DNA of 64,000 bases from Paenarthrobacter sp. A20. GTDB lineage: Bacteria > Actinomycetota > Actinomycetes > Actinomycetales > Micrococcaceae. Location: contig NZ_JALJWH010000001.1 of the NCBI RefSeq assembly GCF_024168825.1, positions 3,720,001-3,784,000 of the forward strand. The letters are read 5' to 3'. The translations under genes were made by a program, and so were the position numbers. This document shows, in pieces, positions 36,754-46,920 of the stretch (its first letter is position 1; every line of letters starts with the position of its first letter). Below the pieces are notes generated by a model. That model was not told the origin of the DNA, did no database searches, and worked only from the letters and a program-made list of their open reading frames with translations.

Positions 36754-37737
36754 TCAGTCTGTTGGCGTGCTGCTCTCCCCCACGATGACAGCAAGAACGC
36801 CCAAGCCAGCATGTGCCGCCAGGACGGCCGGGAGCGCGCTGATTTGGGGCGCGGGACAGTCGGGGCACATTTCGTTCAGGCGGGCAGCCAAGGCTTCGGC
36901 CTCCAACTGGTTGCCAAAGTGGTGAACTGCCAACCTTTGCTGTCCGGCCGGGCGGGACGCTACGTCCGCGGCCACGATCTCCTCCAAGCGGGCCACGGCA
37001 CGCACGGCGGATCGGACCTTCTCCAGCGGAACGATCCTGCCGCCGTCGACCGCCAGGATGGGCTTGATGGCGAGGACTGTCCCCAACAACGACGCTGCCG
37101 CACCGATGCGCCCACCCCGCCGGAGCTGCTCGAGGCTGGGCACGTAGAAGTAGACCCTGGTACGCTCCATACGCCTCTCGGCGAAGCCGCGAACTTCTGC
37201 TGCCTCCTGCCCGTCGGCGGCGGCCACCACAGCGCTTTGGACACCCATGCCCTGTGCCATACCGACCGTGCGCGAGTCGATGACCTCAACCGGGATGCTG
37301 ACGCGGGCAGCGGCAAGCCTCGCGGCATCAGCCGTTCCGGAGAGCTCGGAAGAAATGTGAATGGAGACCACGGACTCGAAGCCGTGGCGCTGGGCAGCGA
37401 GATACGCCTGTTCAAACTGCCCGGGCGATGGCCGCGACGTTTTCACCGAAGCACCGGAAGCGAGAGCCAGCGACAACGTTTGGGTGATGTCGTCTTCGCC
37501 CTCGCCGTAGATTTCGTTCCCGACCATGACGGGCATGGGAACAACTGCAAGGCGTCCGTCGGCGGTAAAGGCCGACACCCAGTCAGGCGGCAGTGCAGCT
37601 GCTGAATCGGTGACGACTGCTGTCTTGACGACGGCGGCCAGCGGCTCGACAACGGATGTAACCGGGGCAGTGGGTTGCCTGAGGCGCGCCACTCTTTCCT
37701 TGAGCCATATCCATGCGGGTGGTTCTCGCTCAGGCAC
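36754..37737 (-). CDS. DegV family fatty-acid-binding protein
   Basis: 327 aa from GTG 37737 (GGAGG just upstream); an ATG 51 nt earlier is less likely. The DegV/FakB fold binds a fatty acid: TDSAAALPPDW at the start, SSELSGTADAAR in the ligand-binding region, and VIDSRTVGMAQG. In firmicutes such proteins present fatty acids to the FakA kinase; no FakA gene is visible here. It lies between leuS and comEA as in related genomes. Confidence 0.85.
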   Translation of the reverse strand: MPEREPPAWIWLKERVARLRQPTAPVTSVVEPLAAVVKTAVVTDSAAALPPDWVSAFTADGRLAVVPMPVMVGNEIYGEGEDDITQTLSLALASGASVKTSRPSPGQFEQAYLAAQRHGFESVVSIHISSELSGTADAARLAAARVSIPVEVIDSRTVGMAQGMGVQSAVVAAADGQEAAEVRGFAERRMERTRVYFYVPSLEQLRRGGRIGAAASLLGTVLAIKPILAVDGGRIVPLEKVRSAVRAVARLEEIVAADVASRPAGQQRLAVHHFGNQLEAEALAARLNEMCPDCPAPQISALPAVLAAHAGLGVLAVIVGESSTPTD

Positions 37738-37796
37738 GCAACCTCCAAAGATGATGGCTGGCCGCCGGCACAGTGCCGGCGGCCGCACAATCCCTG

Positions 37797-40325
37797 CTAG
37801 GCAGGGACGATGTTCACCAGTTTAGGTGCCCGTACGATCACGGTGCGGATGCCGCGTCCGTCCAGCGCACGCTGGACGTTTTCCGAGGCAAGCGCGAGTT
37901 CGCGCAACTCGTCTTCCGTGATGTCGGGCGAGACATCCAAGCGATCGCGAACCTTGCCCTGGACCTGCACCACGGCAGTGACGGTGTCCTGCACCAGCAG
38001 CGCTTCGTCGTGCTTCGGCCAGCCGGCGTTGGCCACGGAAGCGGGGTGACCCAAGGTGTTCCAGAGGTCTTCCGCGGTGTAGGGAGCGAACAGGCTCAGG
38101 ATGACCGCAACGGCCTCCACCGCTTCCCGTACAGCCGGATCTGCGGCACCTGCACCCGAATCGATGGTCTTACGGGTGGCGTTGACCAGTTCCATCAGTC
38201 GGGCGACCACGACGTTGAACTTGTTGTTGTCAAGGAGGTCAGCGGCGTCGGCGACGGTCTTGTGGGTCACGGTGCGCAGGGCGCGGTCACCGGTAGCCGG
38301 GTCTGCACCCGGCTCGCTGCTGACGTCCTGGCCGAGCCGCCAAGCACGGGCCAGGAACTTGGCCGAACCCGACGGCGAAACATCCGCCCAGTCGACGTCG
38401 TCCTCCGGCGGGGAGGCGAAGACCATGGTGAGACGGACGGCGTCGACGCCAAACTTGTCCAGCTGCTCGCCGAGGTCCACACCGTTGCCCAGTGATTTGC
38501 TCATGGCCTTGCCGCCGTTGAGCACCTGGCCTTGGTTGAGCAGCGCGGAGAACGGCTCATTGGCTTCGATCAGGCCAATGTCCTTGATGACCTTGGTGAA
38601 GAAGCGTGCGTAGAGCAGGTGCAGGATGGCGTGTTCAACGCCGCCAACGTACTGACCCACCGGCATCCAGTTGTTGATCTTTTCGGGATCGAACGGGCCT
38701 TCGGTGTACTCGGGCGAGACGAAGCGCAGGAAGTACCAGGAGGAATCCACGAAGGTGTCCATGGTGTCCGTGTCGCGCTGGGCTGCGCGGCCACAGTTGG
38801 GGCACTCAACGTTGACCCATTCGACGGCGGCGGCCAGCGGAGAGGTCCCCTTCGGAGACAAAGCCTCACCGCGCAGGTTGTCGGGCAGCCTGACGGGCAA
38901 CTGGTCATCGGGGACGGGCACTTCGCCGCATTCACCGCAGTGGATGATCGGGATGGGTGTGCCCCAGAAGCGCTGGCGGCTCAAGAGCCAGTCGCGCAGC
39001 CGGAAGTTCACGAACTTCTCGCCGGTTCCGAGCTTCTCAAGAATTTCAATGGCGGCCGGAATTCCTTCGGACTTGGACAGCCCGTCCAGCTCGCCGGAGT
39101 TCTTGAGAGTGCCTTCGCCGGCAGTGGCTACGCCCGTCTCTGCAGGGTCCTCGGCACCGGTTTCCAACACCGCCCGGACGGGCAGGCCGAATGCCTTGGC
39201 GAAGTCGAGGTCGCGCTGGTCATGCGCGGGCACGGCCATGATGGCTCCCGTGCCGTAGTCGGCCAGCACGTAGTCAGCAGCCCACACGGGGAGCTTTTCG
39301 CCGTTGAGCGGGTTGATGGCGTAACGGCCGGTGAAGACGCCGGTCTTCTCGCGTTCGGTGGACTGCCGCTCGATTTCGGACAGGGCCTTGACCTTCTCAC
39401 GGTAGGCCATGAGTTCGTCATGCTGTCCCGGCGTGACCAGGTCCAGCGCCAAATGTGCATCTGCTGCGACAACGAAGAACGTTGCGCCGTAGAGGGTGTC
39501 CGGACGGGTGGTGAATACGGTGACTTCACGCTCGGCGCGGTCCTCGGTGGCTTCGATGACGAAACGCACGTGGGCACCTTCGGAGCGGCCGATCCAGTTG
39601 CGTTGCATGGCGAGGACGCGCTCGGGCCAGTGACCCTGCAACTGGTCCATGTCCTCAAGCAGACGGTCGGCGTAGTCGGTGATCTTGAAGTACCACTGGT
39701 TCAGTGACTTCTTGGTGACAGGCGTGCCGCAGCGCTCACAAGCACCATTGACGACCTGCTCGTTGGCCAGCACCGTGAGGTCCTTGGGGCACCAGTTGAC
39801 GGGCGAATCCTTACGGTATGCCAGGCCACGCTCGTAGAAGCGCTTGAACAACCACTGGGTCCACCGGTAGTACTCGGGGTCAGAGGTGTGGAGGCGGCGC
39901 GACCAGTCGGCAGAGATGGCATATCGCTTGAAGGACGCCGCCTGGGTGTCGATGTTCGCGTAAGTCCACTCGCTGGGGTGTGCGTTGCGCTTGATGGCAG
40001 CGTTCTCGGCTGGCAGGCCGAAGGAGTCCCAACCGATGGGGTGCAGTACATCGAAGCCCTTTTGGCGCAGGTAGCGTGCCACGACATCGCCCATGGCGAA
40101 GGCCTCGGCGTGGCCCATGTGAAGGTCGCCCGAAGGGTAGGGGAACATGTCCAGCACATAGCGGCGTTCCCGCGAGCCGTCGTCGGCGGGCGTGAAGACT
40201 TTGAGGTCTTCCCAGACCTGCGGCCACTTGGCTTCCATCGCAGCGAAGCTGTAGACGCCTTCTTCGGGCGCTTCGGCTGCGGCTGTTTGTGCTGTTCCGG
40301 TCTCTGTCTCCGGCTGAACGCTCAC
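37797..40325 (-). CDS. leuS: Leucyl-tRNA synthetase
   Basis: 842 aa from GTG 40325 (AGAGGG 5 nt upstream). An upstream ATG at 40394 would fall inside the attenuator terminator. Class I motifs: the HIGH-type motif reads HMGH in [14 protein letters not shown], and KMSKS appears as [11 protein letters not shown]. The CP1 editing domain ([19 protein letters not shown]) and C-terminal anticodon-binding domain are complete. Expression is probably attenuated by a leucine leader peptide upstream (40447-40473). Confidence 0.96.
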   Translation of the reverse strand: MSVQPETETGTAQTAAAEAPEEGVYSFAAMEAKWPQVWEDLKVFTPADDGSRERRYVLDMFPYPSGDLHMGHAEAFAMGDVVARYLRQKGFDVLHPIGWDSFGLPAENAAIKRNAHPSEWTYANIDTQAASFKRYAISADWSRRLHTSDPEYYRWTQWLFKRFYERGLAYRKDSPVNWCPKDLTVLANEQVVNGACERCGTPVTKKSLNQWYFKITDYADRLLEDMDQLQGHWPERVLAMQRNWIGRSEGAHVRFVIEATEDRAEREVTVFTTRPDTLYGATFFVVAADAHLALDLVTPGQHDELMAYREKVKALSEIERQSTEREKTGVFTGRYAINPLNGEKLPVWAADYVLADYGTGAIMAVPAHDQRDLDFAKAFGLPVRAVLETGAEDPAETGVATAGEGTLKNSGELDGLSKSEGIPAAIEILEKLGTGEKFVNFRLRDWLLSRQRFWGTPIPIIHCGECGEVPVPDDQLPVRLPDNLRGEALSPKGTSPLAAAVEWVNVECPNCGRAAQRDTDTMDTFVDSSWYFLRFVSPEYTEGPFDPEKINNWMPVGQYVGGVEHAILHLLYARFFTKVIKDIGLIEANEPFSALLNQGQVLNGGKAMSKSLGNGVDLGEQLDKFGVDAVRLTMVFASPPEDDVDWADVSPSGSAKFLARAWRLGQDVSSEPGADPATGDRALRTVTHKTVADAADLLDNNKFNVVVARLMELVNATRKTIDSGAGAADPAVREAVEAVAVILSLFAPYTAEDLWNTLGHPASVANAGWPKHDEALLVQDTVTAVVQVQGKVRDRLDVSPDITEDELRELALASENVQRALDGRGIRTVIVRAPKLVNIVPA

Positions 40326-40398
40326 TGCTGCCCTCTTCTGTTCTTCGATGGCGGTTTTGCCTCCTGCTGCGGTCCCGGATACCCCCGGACACACAAAA

Positions 40399-40419
40399 GC
40401 CCCTCAACTATGGAGGGGC
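40399..40419 (-). terminator. U-tailed hairpin in the leuS leader (attenuator terminator)
   Basis: Stem GCCCCTC (40399-40405) pairs with GAGGGGC (40413-40419) over a 7-nt loop. On the minus strand it is followed by TTTTGTGTG, a Rho-independent terminator placed 74 bp before the leuS GTG and just after the leader peptide. A second stem, 40421-40431 with 40437-40447 (11 bp, one mismatch), overlaps the leader stop codon and could act as the alternative structure. Confidence 0.7.
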
Positions 40420-40446
40420 GGCCGCACGGCTATTGAAGCCGAGCGG

Positions 40447-40473
40447 CTAGCTAAGCAGAAGGATCGCACGCAT
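40447..40473 (-). CDS. leuS leader peptide MRAILLLS
   Basis: Eight-codon ORF, ATG at 40473 and TAG at 40447-40449, encoding three consecutive leucines (CTT CTG CTT) after Ile. AAGG lies about 8 nt upstream. It sits directly before the U-tailed hairpin and leuS, the arrangement expected for ribosome-mediated attenuation: stalling at Leu codons when charged tRNA-Leu is low would favour read-through. Confidence 0.7.
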   Translation of the reverse strand: MRAILLLS

Positions 40474-40532
40474 ACCAATACCTTACCCCACCAAACCCAT
40501 GGGCTTGGTGTAAGACGTCCGTATGCGGCAAG

Positions 40533-40602
40533 AGGTTCCGGGGACTCCCCGCCATGGCGTGGTGGGCACCGCGAAGCGGGCGGGCGGGAGTCCCCGGAAC
40601 CT
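40533..40602 (-). terminator. Long hairpin downstream of glpK
   Basis: Perfect 17-bp inverted repeat (40533-40549 with 40586-40602) enclosing a 36-nt G+C-rich loop, 15 bp after the glpK stop. Probably the glpK terminator. Confidence 0.65.
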
Positions 40603-40616
40603 GTGTCAAGAGAAGA

Positions 40617-42131
40617 CTACTTAACGTCCTCGTCGACCCAATCCATGGACTTTGTCACTGCCTTCTTCCAGAGACGCAGTTGGCGCTCCTGCTCTTCAGC
40701 GGGCATCTGCGGTTCCCAGCGCTTGTCTTCGTTCCAGTTGGCGCTCAGTTCACCGAGGTCCTTCCAGAATCCGACCGCCAGGCCAGCGGCGTAAGCAGCC
40801 CCGAGTGCCGTGGTTTCGACGACCTTCGGGCGGACAACAGGTACGCCCAGGATGTCTGCCTGGAATTGCATGAGTGCCTCGTTGGCCACCATGCCGCCGT
40901 CGACCTTCAACTCGGTGAGGGGAACACCCGAGTCGGCGTTGACGGCGTCGAGTACCTCGCGGGTCTGGAAGGCCGTGGCCTCCAGCGCTGCACGGGCGAT
41001 GTGTCCCTTGTTGGCGAAACGCGTGAGGCCAACAATCGCGCCGCGTGCATCTGCCCGCCAGTATGGTGCGAACAGTCCGGAGAAGGCGGGGACGATGTAC
41101 ACGCCACCGTTGTCCTCCACTGCTGCGGCCAGTTCCTCTACCTCCGGGGCGGAACTGATCATGCCCAGGTTGTCGCGGAGCCACTGGATCAACGAGCCCG
41201 TGACGGCGATGGAACCTTCAAGGGCGTAGTGCGGTTTGGCATCGCCCAGCTTGTATCCGAGGGTGGTGAGGAGTCCGTTCTTCGAGTGAACAATGTCCTC
41301 GCCCGTATTGAAGATCAGGAAGCAGCCGGTGCCGTAGGTATTCTTGGCCTCGCCGGCTTGGAACGCCGCCTGGCCGAAGGTTGCGGCCTGCTGGTCGCCC
41401 AGAATGCCTGCTACCGGGGTTTCGCGAAGCAACTGGGACGTGTGGACCTGGCCGTAGACCTCGGAGGAGGACTTGATGGCCGGCATCATCGAGGCCGGGA
41501 CTCCAAAGACATCCAGGATTCCCTGGTCCCACTGCAGCGTCTCGAGGTCCATGAAGAGGGTGCGGGAAGCGTTGGTGACATCCGTGACGTGCACGCCGCC
41601 GTCCACGCCGCCGGTCAGGTTCCACAGAACCCAGGCATCGGTGTTGCCGAACAAGAGGTCGCCGGCTTCCGCACGCTCGCGGGCTCCTTCGACGTTGTCC
41701 AGGATCCATTTGATCTTGGTGCCGGAGAAGTAGGTGGCCAGCGGCAGGCCGACCTTCTGTTTGAAGCGTTCGAGCCCACCGTCCTTGGCCAGTTCATCGA
41801 CGATCGGCTGGGTGCGGGTGTCCTGCCAGACGATGGCGTTGTAGACAGCCTCGCCGGTGTTCTTGTCCCAGACAACAGCAGTTTCGCGCTGGTTTGTAAT
41901 GCCGACGGCGGCGATGTCGTGCCGGGTCAGGTTCGCCTTGGACAGGGCTGAGGCGATGACCTCGCGCGTGTTGTTCCAGATTTCGGCGGGATTGTGCTCT
42001 ACCCATCCAGCCTGAGGGAAGATTTGCTCGTGTTCCATCTGGCCGGTGGAGACGATGTTGCCCGAGTGGTCGAACACGATGGCGCGGGAGCTGGTGGTGC
42101 CCTGATCGATGGCGATGACGTATTGGTTCAT
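40617..42131 (-). CDS. glpK: Glycerol kinase
   Basis: 504-aa FGGY-family kinase that phosphorylates glycerol to glycerol-3-phosphate. It opens with [15 protein letters not shown], the ATP/phosphate-1 motif; [20 protein letters not shown] and [20 protein letters not shown] (FGGY signature) follow. Length is typical. It lies 70 bp after glpF and is likely co-transcribed with it. Confidence 0.97.
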   Translation of the reverse strand: MNQYVIAIDQGTTSSRAIVFDHSGNIVSTGQMEHEQIFPQAGWVEHNPAEIWNNTREVIASALSKANLTRHDIAAVGITNQRETAVVWDKNTGEAVYNAIVWQDTRTQPIVDELAKDGGLERFKQKVGLPLATYFSGTKIKWILDNVEGARERAEAGDLLFGNTDAWVLWNLTGGVDGGVHVTDVTNASRTLFMDLETLQWDQGILDVFGVPASMMPAIKSSSEVYGQVHTSQLLRETPVAGILGDQQAATFGQAAFQAGEAKNTYGTGCFLIFNTGEDIVHSKNGLLTTLGYKLGDAKPHYALEGSIAVTGSLIQWLRDNLGMISSAPEVEELAAAVEDNGGVYIVPAFSGLFAPYWRADARGAIVGLTRFANKGHIARAALEATAFQTREVLDAVNADSGVPLTELKVDGGMVANEALMQFQADILGVPVVRPKVVETTALGAAYAAGLAVGFWKDLGELSANWNEDKRWEPQMPAEEQERQLRLWKKAVTKSMDWVDEDVK

Positions 42132-42201
42132 GGTGACGTCCTTGTCTGAAGTTATTGTCTACGTTCGGGTGTTTATGGTGTGCGGGTGGGTAGGTGCAGA
42201 A

Positions 42202-42954
42202 CTAGCCGGCGATTGCAGGCATGATGTCCGGAACCCAGATGGCCACGAGGCCTGCGAGGGCGCCGCCAACCAGCGGTCCCACGACCGGGATCCAGGAGTA
42301 GGCCCAGTCGCTGGAGCCCTTGCCCTTGATGGGGAGGACGGCGTGTGCGATGCGCGGGCCGAGGTCACGTGCAGGGTTGATGGCGTAGCCGGTGGGGCCA
42401 CCGAGGGATACACCGATACCGACAACCAGCAAGGCAACTGCCAGCGGGCCGAGGCCGGAAGGGGTGCCGCCGAAGGTCAGGATGACGAAGACCAGGACGA
42501 ACGTGCCGATGATTTCGGTGATGAGGTTCCACGGGGTGGAACGGATGGCGGGGCCGGTGGAGAAGGTGCCCAGCTTATTCGCTGCCAGGGGCTCCTCATC
42601 GAAGTGCTGCTTGTAAGCGAGCCAGCAGACAACGGCACCCAGGAAGGCGCCGAGCAGTTCGCCGCCGAAGTACGTGAGCGTCGAGGCGAAGGTCACCGCA
42701 ACGTCCTTCGCGTACTCATCGCTACCTTTGACCAGCAAACCCAGGGTGACAGCCGGGTTCAGGTGCGCACCGGACTTTGCGGCCACGAAAACGCCCGCGA
42801 AGACCGCAATACCCCAGCCCCACGTCACCATCAAGAATCCACCGTTGTTGCCCTTGGTGCCTTTGAGCGCAACGTTTGCCACGACGCCACAACCCAGCAG
42901 GGTCAGCATCATGGTTCCGAATACTTCGGAAAGGAAAACAATTCCAAGAGACAT
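42202..42954 (-). CDS. glpF: Glycerol facilitator (MIP family aquaglyceroporin)
   Basis: 250-aa channel with six membrane helices and both NPA loops: HLNPAVTLG and YAINPARDLGPR. The Asp after the second NPA-R marks the glyceroporin subgroup. ATG with AGGAG 7 nt upstream. It sits between glpD and glpK. Confidence 0.95.
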   Translation of the reverse strand: MSLGIVFLSEVFGTMMLTLLGCGVVANVALKGTKGNNGGFLMVTWGWGIAVFAGVFVAAKSGAHLNPAVTLGLLVKGSDEYAKDVAVTFASTLTYFGGELLGAFLGAVVCWLAYKQHFDEEPLAANKLGTFSTGPAIRSTPWNLITEIIGTFVLVFVILTFGGTPSGLGPLAVALLVVGIGVSLGGPTGYAINPARDLGPRIAHAVLPIKGKGSSDWAYSWIPVVGPLVGGALAGLVAIWVPDIMPAIAG

Positions 42955-43007
42955 CTTTGACTCCTCATTTTTCTGTTGTCAGCCCCCTCGCGGGTGAAGA
43001 GGCTGTT

Positions 43008-43038
43008 GGGACGGTTCCGTTGTCTCCGGAACCGTCCC
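43008..43038. terminator. Hairpin between glpD and glpF
   Basis: Perfect 12-bp stem, 43008-43019 with 43027-43038, 7-nt loop, in the 171-bp gap after the glpD stop. Likely ends or attenuates the glpD transcript. Confidence 0.6.
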
Positions 43039-43125
43039 GGTGTGGTGGTCCCCTGGCGGGCCCACCTACCCCATTCCGTCCCTACCGCACGCTGGGACGG
43101 TCAAGCTGTTTTCCGCTGCTTGGTG

Positions 43126-44910
43126 TCAGGCTACGAGACTGTGCACGTCAACCTTGTGGAATCGCTGCAGTACTTCCTGGGCGTGGCGGATTTCCGCTTC
43201 GCGGGCAGCAGCGTCCCACCCCAGCGGCTCTGCCAACGCCGCGGCGATTTCGTTGAGCAACTCGCCGGTAACCAGGCCACGGAAGGCCAGCGATGTCCTG
43301 CGGATGAGGACATCCACCAAGTGACCGATCTGCTCGTGCTCGGCCATGAACGCCAGCTCACGGAGACTCAGTTCGCGAGTGGAACGCAGCGGCGCGTCAT
43401 GTCCGGCATTGAGGTACTCGATGACAGCGTCTGCGCGTGTTCCGTACCGGGTCAGCAGGACGGCTACGCGGTCAGCGTCGAGGCCCGGCCCCATGTGCTT
43501 CTTGATCCATTCCTGTTCTCCCTGCTCGGTGGACGGGAAGCCAGCGCCACCGCCGATGGCGAGTTTCGCCGTCGAGACTTTGCGTTCCATGCCGAGTTCG
43601 CGGAGGACGTCGTTGGTCATGTGTTCGGCCAGCGCGCGGAACGTGGTCCACTTGCCGCCCACCAGGCTGAGTACGACGGCGGCCTTACCGCCTGGCGTTG
43701 TGACGGCGTCGCTGCCGGTGCGGACGCTGCGTTCGATGCGGTAGTCACGTGAGACGAAACCGGGCTGGGTTTCGTCGTGGCGCGGCAACGGGCGGACACC
43801 GGCAAAGCTATAGACGATCTGCTCGCGCCCAACCTTGATGGTGGGGAACACATGTCCCACGAGGTCGAAGAAGTAGTCGATCTCTTCGTCCGTGCACACT
43901 GCGTCTTCGGACATGTCGGCGTCCACGTCCGTGGTTCCGACCAACACGCGGTCGCCCATGGGGTAGATCAGGACGATGCGGCCGTCGGTGTGTTCAAAGA
44001 AGATTTCCCTACCGTTGCAGGCAGCGAGGAGTTCCGGGTGGTCCAGGACGATGTGGGATCCCTTGGTACCGCCCATGAACTTGCTGACGGCGCCCATGGC
44101 CTGGTTGGTGAGGTCCACCCAGGCGCCGGTGGTGTTGACGACGACATCTGCCTGGAACTCAAATTCCTTGCCGGTCAGTTCATCGCGTAGCAGTACTCCG
44201 TCGGGGCCCATGGACACGAGGGAGACGTAGTTGCTGGCGCGGGCGCTTCCTCCCGGAAGTCCGCCGCCACGTCCGGCCTTCTCGCCATCCTGCAAGACGT
44301 CCAGGGTCAGGCGTTCCGGGTTGTGAACAGAGGCATCGAAGTATGTTGCTGCGTACTTGATACCGGAGTTCAGTTTGGGAAGCTCGGCAAGGGCCTTGGT
44401 CCGGCCACGGAACTGGTGGCGCGGAACGCTGCCGCCGTCACGGGAGAAGAAGTCGTACAGGCTCAAGCCAACCTTGATAAGGAAAGCGCCCCGCTCCTTG
44501 GGCTTGCCCTGCTTGTGTGTAAGGAAGCGCATGGGCGCGGAGAGGATGCCGGAGAACGTGCTGTAGATCGGGATGGTGGTCTGAAGAGGCTTGACGTAGT
44601 GCGGTGCGATGCGCAGGAGCCGGTTGCGCTCAACCACTGATTCCTGGACCAGACGGAATTCGCCGTTTTCAAGGTAGCGGATGCCTCCGTGGATCATGTG
44701 GGACGAGGCGCCGCTGGCGCCTTGGCAGTAGTCACCTCGCTCAACAAGCGCGACGTCGACGCCCTGCAGGGCGAGGTCGCGGAATGTCCCAACACCATTG
44801 ATGCCACCGCCGATGATGAGTACCTTGGCCGAGGGCCGCTCCTGCAGGGCAACGACGGAGTCGCGCTGCTGTGCGTGCTGTGAGGTACCGGAAATCCTGT
44901 TGTGTCCCAA
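43126..44910 (-). CDS. glpD: Glycerol-3-phosphate dehydrogenase (FAD-dependent)
   Basis: 594-aa flavoenzyme oxidising glycerol-3-phosphate to dihydroxyacetone phosphate at the membrane. The FAD-binding VLIIGGGINGVGTFRDLALQ is at about residues 30-49, then GASGASSHMIHGGIRYLE. The C-terminal DAO_C domain is present. It starts with TTG at 44910, with GGGAG 5 nt upstream. It is transcribed away from the SorC-type regulator. Confidence 0.94.
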   Translation of the reverse strand: MGHNRISGTSQHAQQRDSVVALQERPSAKVLIIGGGINGVGTFRDLALQGVDVALVERGDYCQGASGASSHMIHGGIRYLENGEFRLVQESVVERNRLLRIAPHYVKPLQTTIPIYSTFSGILSAPMRFLTHKQGKPKERGAFLIKVGLSLYDFFSRDGGSVPRHQFRGRTKALAELPKLNSGIKYAATYFDASVHNPERLTLDVLQDGEKAGRGGGLPGGSARASNYVSLVSMGPDGVLLRDELTGKEFEFQADVVVNTTGAWVDLTNQAMGAVSKFMGGTKGSHIVLDHPELLAACNGREIFFEHTDGRIVLIYPMGDRVLVGTTDVDADMSEDAVCTDEEIDYFFDLVGHVFPTIKVGREQIVYSFAGVRPLPRHDETQPGFVSRDYRIERSVRTGSDAVTTPGGKAAVVLSLVGGKWTTFRALAEHMTNDVLRELGMERKVSTAKLAIGGGAGFPSTEQGEQEWIKKHMGPGLDADRVAVLLTRYGTRADAVIEYLNAGHDAPLRSTRELSLRELAFMAEHEQIGHLVDVLIRRTSLAFRGLVTGELLNEIAAALAEPLGWDAAAREAEIRHAQEVLQRFHKVDVHSLVA

Positions 44911-45005
44911 AACTGCTCCCTTGGGCTTGGTTCGTGCGCCGCGCCACTCGCTGCTGCACCGTTCACCACTAATCTTGCGAAGGTGGAAAATGGAGTCAAG
45001 CTATT

Positions 45006-45019
45006 TGCACAAACGTGCA
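45006..45019. promoter_or_regulatory. Candidate operator between glpD and its divergent regulator
   Basis: Inverted repeat TGCAC-AAAC-GTGCA 14 bp before the regulator start, in the 122-bp divergent region. This is the place and form expected for an operator of the SorC-type regulator; binding is an inference. Confidence 0.4.
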
Positions 45020-45032
45020 GTAAGGAAATGAG

Positions 45033-45995
45033 ATGGCACGATCACGTCACTCGGATGCGCTCCGGGCTGCACAGATGTATTACCTGCAGGACCTGACCAT
45101 GGATGCGATAGCCCGCGAGTTGCGGACCTCCCGATCCACGGTGTCCCGGCTGCTGTCCTCAGCCCGGGAAACAGGCTTGGTCCAGGTCCAGATTCGGAGC
45201 CCGTTCGACACCGGACCGGAACTGGAAAGCCAGATCCGGAGCCAGTACGGCGTCGATGTCCACGTGGTTCCGGTCCTCGATACCCTCAACGAAGCAGAGA
45301 CCTTGGACCGGGTGGCCATGCAGGCAGCGCGAACAATCGGACCTTTGGTGGACTCGAATGCAATCATCGGGGTGGCGTGGGGGGCGACGCTTAGCGCCGT
45401 CAGCCGCCACCTCACCCGCAAGGTGACCCACGACAGCATCGTGGTCCAACTCAACGGTGCAGGAAACATGCAAACCACCGGCATTACCTACGCCAGCGAC
45501 ATCATGCGTCGCTTCGGCAGTGCGTATGGCGCGCGGGTGGAGCAGTTCCCCGTTCCGGCGTTTTTCGACCACGCATCCACCAAGACGGCGATGTGGAATG
45601 AGCGCAGCGTTCAACGCATCCTGGATTTGCAGGACCGCATGAGCATCGCAATATTCGGCGTCGGATCGGTCGATTCGGACTACCCGAGCCACGTGTATGC
45701 CGGAGGTTACCTCGATGAACACGACCTCACCGTGCTGGCTGCCGACGACGTGGTGGGCGACGTCGCCACCGTCTTCTTCCGCAGTGATGGGTCCTCGGAC
45801 GGCATCACCCTCAACCAGCGGTCGACCGGCCCCAGCCACGAACAACTCCGTCAGGTCAGGCGCCGGATTTGCGTCGTGTCCGGGGCCTCAAAGATCAATG
45901 GCCTCCAGGGGGCACTGGCGGCAGGGTTGGCCACGGACCTCATCCTGGACGAAGCTTCCGCCCGACGACTGGTCAGTTTCAACGGCCATGCCTGA
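45033..45995 (+). CDS. SorC/DeoR-type sugar-binding transcriptional regulator
   Basis: 320 aa. The N-terminal HTH (YYLQDLTMDAIARELRTSRS, then TVSRLLSSARETGLV) is followed by the SorC effector domain related to NagB/DeoR sugar-phosphate sensors (IIGVAWGATLSAV, AIFGVGSVDSDYPS, VVSGASKINGLQGALAAGLA). AAGGAA precedes the ATG. Divergent from glpD, so it most likely regulates the glycerol genes, responding to a phosphorylated polyol. Confidence 0.88.
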   Translation: MARSRHSDALRAAQMYYLQDLTMDAIARELRTSRSTVSRLLSSARETGLVQVQIRSPFDTGPELESQIRSQYGVDVHVVPVLDTLNEAETLDRVAMQAARTIGPLVDSNAIIGVAWGATLSAVSRHLTRKVTHDSIVVQLNGAGNMQTTGITYASDIMRRFGSAYGARVEQFPVPAFFDHASTKTAMWNERSVQRILDLQDRMSIAIFGVGSVDSDYPSHVYAGGYLDEHDLTVLAADDVVGDVATVFFRSDGSSDGITLNQRSTGPSHEQLRQVRRRICVVSGASKINGLQGALAAGLATDLILDEASARRLVSFNGHA

Positions 45996-46029
45996 GGCAT
46001 TCGTGCAGGGAATGGGTAGAGTCGTTGCT

Positions 46030-46911
46030 ATGAGATCCCCAGCCCGGCTGACATTGAACAACGGCGTACAGATGGAACGCCTGGGATTTGGCCTCTATAA
46101 GGTTCCACCCAAAGACGCCGACACCCTGGTAGCTACCGCGTTGGGCGAAGGGTACAGGCGCTTCGATACAGCAGCCATGTACGGCAACGAGGTAGGCGTG
46201 GGCCGGGGCATCGGCGGCGCAATCGGAGATGCGGCGGCAGCCAACAACGGCACCGGCGGTTCCGGGGAATCTGTGCACACGCTCTCACGCGAAGACCTGT
46301 TCGTCACCACTAAAGTCTGGAACGACGACCACGGCTACGATGCCACCCTCAGGGCTTTCGACACCTCCATCTCCAACCTTGGCCTCGACTACGTGGACCT
46401 CTACCTCATTCACTGGCCTTGCGCGGGCCGGGGGCTCTTCGCGGAGACATACAAGGCAATGGAGACCCTGTACCGGGAAGGCAAAGTGCGGGCGATCGGT
46501 GTGTCCAACTTCCAGCCCGGGCACCTTGAAGAACTCATGCAGAAGGCCGAGGTTGTACCAGCAGTGAACCAGGTCGAGTTGCACCCCTGGCTTCAGCAGA
46601 CCCGGTTGCGGACTTTGCATGACCAGTTGGGAATCGCCACGGAGGCCTGGAGCCCACTCGGCCGCGGACAGGTCCTGGCTGACCCCGCCATCGTGGCTTT
46701 GGCGGAGCAGTACAACAGGACGCCGGCGCAGGTCGTTCTCCGCTGGCATCTTCAACTGGGGAACCTGGTCATTCCCAAAGCGAGCTCTGCGGGACGGATC
46801 AAGGAAAACTCTGCCATCTTCGACTTCGAATTGGACGCCACCGACATGGACGGCATCGCAGGACTCGAACGCCACCACCGGACCGGGTCGCACCCGGACA
46901 ACGTGAATTAG
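46030..46911 (+). CDS. Aldo/keto reductase
   Basis: 293-aa NADPH-dependent reductase. Catalytic tetrad motifs are visible: FDTAAMYGNE (Asp and Tyr), VTTKVW (Lys) and LIHWP (His), plus the C-terminal IPKASSAGRIKEN cofactor site. The ATG at 46030 is chosen; another ATG 18 nt upstream is possible. An unusually long Gly/Ala/Asn-rich insert follows the Tyr motif (GIGGAIGDAAAANNGTGGSG). Substrate unknown. First of three plus-strand genes. Confidence 0.88.
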   Translation: MRSPARLTLNNGVQMERLGFGLYKVPPKDADTLVATALGEGYRRFDTAAMYGNEVGVGRGIGGAIGDAAAANNGTGGSGESVHTLSREDLFVTTKVWNDDHGYDATLRAFDTSISNLGLDYVDLYLIHWPCAGRGLFAETYKAMETLYREGKVRAIGVSNFQPGHLEELMQKAEVVPAVNQVELHPWLQQTRLRTLHDQLGIATEAWSPLGRGQVLADPAIVALAEQYNRTPAQVVLRWHLQLGNLVIPKASSAGRIKENSAIFDFELDATDMDGIAGLERHHRTGSHPDNVN

Positions 46912-46920
46912 GACCACCGC

